A stretch of DNA of 64,000 nt from Agrobacterium larrymoorei (GTDB taxonomy: Bacteria; Pseudomonadota; Alphaproteobacteria; Rhizobiales; Rhizobiaceae), in NCBI RefSeq assembly GCF_030819275.1, contig NZ_JAUTBL010000002.1, forward strand, positions 1,242,501-1,306,500. The letters run 5' to 3'. The notes below the pieces were generated by a model that was given only the letters and a program-made list of their open reading frames with translations, was not told the DNA's origin and ran no database searches. Position 1 is the first letter of the stretch; the number at the start of each line of letters is the position of its first letter. This document shows positions 60,479 through 64,000 of the stretch, one piece after another. The translations under genes and the position numbers were made by a program.

Positions 60479-61114
60479 ATGCCGATTGAAAACTGGCTGG
60501 CCTTCGTTGCCGCATCCGCCATTATGCTCGCCATTCCCGGACCAACGATCTTGCTGGTCATTTCCTACGCGCTTGGTCACGGTCGCAAGGCAAGCAGCGC
60601 CACTGTTGCCGGCGTGGCCCTCGGCGACTTCACCGCCATGACGGCGTCCATGCTGGGTCTCGGTGCACTGCTCGCGACCTCCGCCGCTCTCTTCACTGTC
60701 TTGAAATGGGTGGGTGCTGCCTATTTGATCTATCTCGGCATCAAGCTTTGGCGTGCCCCAGTCAGCACGTCGGCGCAAGGTGAGGGCGAGGTGACGGGCC
60801 GCGAGCGTCCGCTCAAGATCTTCCTCCATACCTACATCGTCACGGCGCTGAACCCGAAGAGCATCATCTTCTTCGTCGCCTTCCTGCCGCAGTTCCTGGT
60901 GCCGACCCTGCCGTTTTGGCCGCAGGTGCTTATTTTCGAAGTTACTTTTCTTGTGCTTGCGACTTGCAACGCCGCTCTTTATGGGTTGCTGGCAAGTGCA
61001 GCCCGCAACACCATCCGCAAGCCCTCCGTCCAGCGCGTCGTCAACCGCACCGGTGGCGGACTTTTGATCGGTGCCGGGCTGCTCGCGGCAGGCTGGAAGA
61101 AGGCGGCCGCTTAA
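60479..61114 (+). CDS. LysE/RhtB family amino-acid exporter
   Basis: A 211-residue inner-membrane exporter with about six helices. The N-terminal motif M-L-A-I-P-G-P-T-I-L-L-V-I-S-Y-A-L-G-H-G-R (about residues 15-35) is the LysE family signature, followed by K-W-V-G-A-A-Y-L-I-Y-L-G-I-K-L-W and F-L-x-T-Y-I-V-T-A-L-N-P-K-S. Members pump out amino acids such as threonine or homoserine lactones; the substrate is not readable from the sequence. AGAGGGG lies upstream of the ATG. The next gene, also an exporter, follows after 43 bases. Confidence 0.9.
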   Translation: MPIENWLAFVAASAIMLAIPGPTILLVISYALGHGRKASSATVAGVALGDFTAMTASMLGLGALLATSAALFTVLKWVGAAYLIYLGIKLWRAPVSTSAQGEGEVTGRERPLKIFLHTYIVTALNPKSIIFFVAFLPQFLVPTLPFWPQVLIFEVTFLVLATCNAALYGLLASAARNTIRKPSVQRVVNRTGGGLLIGAGLLAAGWKKAAA

Positions 61115-61157
61115 AAGCGTCGCCATTCCGTGCGGCGCTGAGTTTTGGAATATAGCA

Positions 61158-62045
61158 ATGTCAGTGCCGCACATTCTTCTTGCCCTTGTCACCGTTTTTC
61201 TCTGGGGCTTCAACTTCGTCGTGATCAAAGTCGGCGTCATGGATATGCCGCCTCTTTTCCTCACAGCCTTGCGCTACCTCTTCGCAGCCGTGCCGCTGAT
61301 CTTCTTCCTGCCGCGCCCCAAAGTTCCCTGGAAGCATATGGTCGTCTACGGCATGGTGATGGGCTGCGCGCAATTCGGACTCCTCTACACAGCCATCAAA
61401 TGGGGTCTGCCTGCGGGACTTGCCTCGCTCGTCATGCAGTCGCAGGCGTTTTTCACCATGGCGCTGGCCGTGACGCTGCTGGGTGAAATTCCGCTGAAGT
61501 CTCACATTGCCGGGGCAGCCGTTGCTTTTTCCGGCCTTGCGGTGATTGGCCTGGAACGTCTGGAACTGACAGCGCTCGTGCCTCTCCTCATGTGCGTTGG
61601 TGCTGCTTTCAGCTGGGCCATCGGCAATATCGTCAATCGCAAGGTCGGACGGGTCAACGCGATCTCCTTTGTCGCCTGGACCAGTCTCGCACCGGTTCTG
61701 CCGCTGATCGCGCTTTCGCTGCTGCTCGAAGGCCCGCAGGCGATTGGCGAAGGGTTGGCAAATGCCAACATGATGACGGTGGCGGTCATCGCCTATATGG
61801 CCTATGGCGCGACGATCATCGGGGCAGGGATCTGGAGCTTTCTTCTGTTGCGTTATCCGGCGGGAACGGTGGCGCCCTTCTCGCTGCTGGTGCCGATCGT
61901 CGGCTTCCTCGGTGCCTATTTTGCTTTTGCCGAACATATCACCACGCTCGAAATCGTTGGTAGCGCGCTCGTCGTTGCCGGTCTTGCATTGAACGTGTTT
62001 GGCCGCCGCCTGTCCTTGCGCCGTGCGGCGTCTGGCAACGCGTGA
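61158..62045 (+). CDS. EamA/DMT family transporter (O-acetylserine/cysteine exporter-like)
   Basis: A 295-residue protein with ten membrane helices in two EamA repeats. It starts P-H-I-L-L-A-L-V-T-V-F-L-W-G-F-N-F-V-V-I-K-V-G (residues 4-26) and the second repeat has A-F-S-W-A-I-G-N-I-V-N-R-K. This pattern is close to E. coli EamA (YdeD), which exports cysteine-pathway metabolites; the substrate here is inferred only. The ATG at 61158 follows GGAA weakly. The frame is open 29 codons upstream, inside the end of the LysE gene. Confidence 0.88.
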   Translation: MSVPHILLALVTVFLWGFNFVVIKVGVMDMPPLFLTALRYLFAAVPLIFFLPRPKVPWKHMVVYGMVMGCAQFGLLYTAIKWGLPAGLASLVMQSQAFFTMALAVTLLGEIPLKSHIAGAAVAFSGLAVIGLERLELTALVPLLMCVGAAFSWAIGNIVNRKVGRVNAISFVAWTSLAPVLPLIALSLLLEGPQAIGEGLANANMMTVAVIAYMAYGATIIGAGIWSFLLLRYPAGTVAPFSLLVPIVGFLGAYFAFAEHITTLEIVGSALVVAGLALNVFGRRLSLRRAASGNA

Positions 62046-62174
62046 GAGCGATCTGCAATTCCCTGTGCATTGTTGCTATGCAGCGGGGCATTTGCGGAAA
62101 ACTTTGGTAAAGAGAGTGTTCGCCGCGCGATGACGCGGCGCTTTTGATCATTGCAGTGCAGGGACGGGTCCAAC

Positions 62175-63692
62175 GTGCAGGTCGGTATCGACATGGGAAC
62201 GCTTTCGGGCGGGCAGAGTGCCAAGCTCGATATTGAAGAGCTGCTCGCCACGCGCTTGCTGGTGCAGGGCAATTCCGGTTCCGGAAAGTCGCATCTGCTT
62301 CGCCGTCTGCTGGAGCAATCGGCCCTCTGGGTACAGCAGGTCATCATCGATCCAGAAGGTGATTTCGTCACGCTGGCCGACAAGTTCGGTCACGTGGTGG
62401 TGGATGGTGAGCGCACCGAAGCGGAGCTTGCAGGAATAGCCAACCGCATTCGCCAGCATCGTGTCTCCTGCGTCCTCACGCTCGAAGGGCTCGATATCGA
62501 GCAGCAGATGCGTGCCGCAGCCGCCTTCCTCAATGGCATGTTCGATGCCGATCGCGAATACTGGTATCCGGTTCTGGTGGTTGTGGATGAGGCGCAGATG
62601 TTCGCGCCCTCCGTCGGCGGCGAAGTCACCGAAGATGCCCGCAAGGCGTCGCTCGGCGCGATGACCAACCTCATGTGCCGCGGGCGTAAACGCGGGCTGG
62701 CTGGCGTGATTGCCACACAGCGATTGGCAAAACTTGCCAAGAACGTGGCGGCCGAAGCCTCCAACTTCCTCATGGGCCGCACCTTCCTCGATATCGACAT
62801 GGCGCGCGCCGCCGATCTTCTCGGCATGGATCGCCGTCAGGCGGAAATGTTCCGCGATCTTCAGCGCGGCAATTTTGTTGCCCTTGGACCGGCGCTGTCG
62901 CGCCGTCCGCTGCCGATCGTTATCGGCCCGGTGGAAACCTCGGCGCGCTCCTCGTCGCCGAAGCTCATGCCGCTGCCGGACGCGCCGCAGGATGTGGAGG
63001 ATTTGATCTTTACGCCAGACCCGGAAGAGTTCAATCGTCCTGTTGTCCGTCGCACGCCGCCAGCACCGCGGCCGACGACTGACATTCTCGCCGAACTTTC
63101 GCGCTCGACACCAGCGGCCATCGCACCGGCCTCCGAACAACCTTCGCGTTCGAGCCAGCCGGAATTGACGCCGGAAGAGCGCGAGGAAAAGATCACGGCT
63201 GTTCTGACCGAAATCCTCGATGACCCGCAATCGGCCTATCGCACCGACGCCGTCCTCTATCAGGACTTTCTCGTTCGCGCCCGCATGCGCCGTATTCCGG
63301 GCACGCCCATGGCGCTATCGGAGTTCCGCCGCCAGATCGCGATTACGCGCTCAGGTGTGGATGTGGAGATGGCGGCAAGCGAGAATTGGCAGAAGGCGCT
63401 GGAGCTTTCCCGCAGCGTCTCGGATGACCTGCAGGGCGTCTTCCTGCTTCTGGTCAAGGCGGCTCTTGCGGAAGAGCCATGTCCTTCAGATGCGCGGATT
63501 GCGCGTGCCTACGGTACCCATTCGGCGCGCCGCGCAAGACGACTGCTCGGCTACTTCGAGGAAAAGGAACTGGTCGTGGTGCACGCGGACTTTTCCGGCA
63601 AGCGCATCGTCGCCTTCCCCGACCTTGAAGCCAAGACCGTGCCTGGCGACGCGGATGCTCCCGACGGAGATATGAGTCTGGCTGCTGAATAA
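62175..63692 (+). CDS. HerA-like / DUF853-type ATPase
   Basis: A protein of about 505 residues with a RecA-like ATPase of the HerA/FtsK superfamily. Walker A is V-Q-G-N-S-G-S-G-K-S-H-L-L near residue 32, and Walker B with its catalytic glutamate is V-L-V-V-V-D-E-A-Q-M-F near residue 135. V-I-A-T-Q-R-L-A-K near 180 is the sensor, with A-R-G/R-G-R-K-R-G-L just before. Residues about 300-350 are a proline/serine-rich linker, followed by a helical domain. No nuclease partner (NurA) is nearby. The start is GTG 62175 (after GGGACGGG) or an ATG at 62193; the open frame begins with TTG at 62151. Confidence 0.82.
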   Translation: MQVGIDMGTLSGGQSAKLDIEELLATRLLVQGNSGSGKSHLLRRLLEQSALWVQQVIIDPEGDFVTLADKFGHVVVDGERTEAELAGIANRIRQHRVSCVLTLEGLDIEQQMRAAAAFLNGMFDADREYWYPVLVVVDEAQMFAPSVGGEVTEDARKASLGAMTNLMCRGRKRGLAGVIATQRLAKLAKNVAAEASNFLMGRTFLDIDMARAADLLGMDRRQAEMFRDLQRGNFVALGPALSRRPLPIVIGPVETSARSSSPKLMPLPDAPQDVEDLIFTPDPEEFNRPVVRRTPPAPRPTTDILAELSRSTPAAIAPASEQPSRSSQPELTPEEREEKITAVLTEILDDPQSAYRTDAVLYQDFLVRARMRRIPGTPMALSEFRRQIAITRSGVDVEMAASENWQKALELSRSVSDDLQGVFLLLVKAALAEEPCPSDARIARAYGTHSARRARRLLGYFEEKELVVVHADFSGKRIVAFPDLEAKTVPGDADAPDGDMSLAAE

Positions 63693-63732
63693 AGCCGTCG
63701 AAACGCCAAGCTATCAAACAGCCCATAGAAAA

Positions 63733-63752
63733 AAGGCGGGTCGCCCCGCCTT
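63733..63752 (-). terminator. Rho-independent terminator after terC-like gene
   Basis: Reverse strand AAGGCGGG, loop GCGA, CCCGCCTT and TTTT. It lies 23 bases past the stop of the reverse-strand gene. Confidence 0.8.
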
Positions 63753-63775
63753 AAAAGTCTTGGAGACAAAGCCCT

Positions 63776-64000
63776 TTAGACTTCGTCGATGACCTTCTTG
63801 TCATTTCTCGTGGCAAACAGCGAGCCGACAATACCCGTCAAAAGGATCGCAACGGTGATGCCGAGCGAGATGGACGGCGGGATCTTTGCGATGCCCAGCA
63901 TGTCCGCTAGGAAGATCTTCGAGCCGACGAAGACCAGAACCGCAGCCAGCGCATATTTGAGATATGCGAAGCGGTGGATCAGGGCGGCAAGCGCGAAGTA
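63776..64000 (-). CDS. TerC family integral membrane protein (partial, N-terminal part beyond window)
   Basis: The reverse strand gives the last 74 residues of a protein, ending with TAA at 63776-63778. It contains F-A-Y-L-K-Y-A-L-A-A-V-L-V-F-V-G-S-K-I-F and I-P-P-S-I-S-L-G-I-T-V-A-I-L-L-T-G-I-V-G-S-L, the C-terminal helices of TerC/Alx proteins (Mn export or tellurite resistance type). The N-terminal helices lie outside the window, so length and start are unknown. Confidence 0.85.
   Translation of the reverse strand, partial: YFALAALIHRFAYLKYALAAVLVFVGSKIFLADMLGIAKIPPSISLGITVAILLTGIVGSLFATRNDKKVIDEV

Noticed and set aside
62148..63230. 360-codon reverse frame opposite the HerA-like gene
   Set aside because: Arginine- and histidine-rich antisense product without any domain; the forward gene has clear Walker motifs.

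Overview
The window reads as a chromosomal segment of an alphaproteobacterium of the Rhizobiaceae, most likely the Agrobacterium/Rhizobium group. Supporting signs are the aapJQMP general amino-acid permease operon divergent from a metC-like gene, a giant apolipoprotein-like polar growth protein (GPR type), a PopZ pole organiser, rhizobial small families (DUF3126, DUF982, DUF3309, DUF1127), intergenic palindromic repeats of the RIME type, and tRNA genes with encoded CCA. Nearly all of it is ordinary core chromosome. There is no phage, plasmid, CRISPR or secretion island; the only mobile DNA seen is one 369-bp MITE-like element and three copies of a short palindromic repeat.

Layout. 1-5.1 kb: a truncated phospholipase D-like gene, glycerate kinase, small membrane proteins and recJ. 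5.2-10.6 kb: tRNA-Glu, DUF3126, cysE, an alpha/beta hydrolase, a CHCC zinc-finger protein, an FAD monooxygenase and metC. 11-15.3 kb: aapJQMP. 15.4-20.7 kb: universal stress protein, CinA-like protein, wrbA, several micro-proteins, tRNA-Cys and pcm. 20.9-30.4 kb is a polarity region: popZ, an 800-bp stretch without genes, the 2304-residue gpr gene, and a divergent HPt-like gene that has lost its phospho-acceptor histidine. 30.6-34.4 kb: ferredoxin, a DUF922 protein and folP-folB-folK. 34.5-40.8 kb: YcjF/YcjX pair, SixA-like phosphatase, dksA, a membrane protein, the MITE and a DUF815 ATPase. 41-45.9 kb: yajC-secDF followed by homologues of the complex I assembly factors NDUFAF3 and NDUFAF6. 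45.8-50.7 kb: trmFO, two DUF1127 micro-proteins, tRNA-Leu and trigger factor. 50.8-64 kb: a frameshifted kinase, an outer-membrane-like protein, sthA, an LtaS-type sulfatase, nadE, a TolB-like protein, a cobalamin riboswitch with bluB, two exporters, a HerA-like ATPase and a truncated terC.

Functional themes. Sulfur and amino-acid supply (cysE, metC, aap), folate (folP-B-K), NAD(P) metabolism (nadE, sthA, wrbA), B12 ligand synthesis (bluB), protein export and folding (yajC-secDF, tig), and polar cell growth (popZ, gpr). The most interesting points are: the gpr gene with 28 exact-length 22-residue repeats and its promoter region full of TTAA motifs shared with the His-less HPt gene; the popZ/gpr junction, which lacks the tolC and valS neighbours expected around popZ; a MITE whose terminal repeat now encodes the last residues and stop codon of an ATPase; and single-base frameshifts in secDF and a kinase gene that could be real or could be sequence errors.
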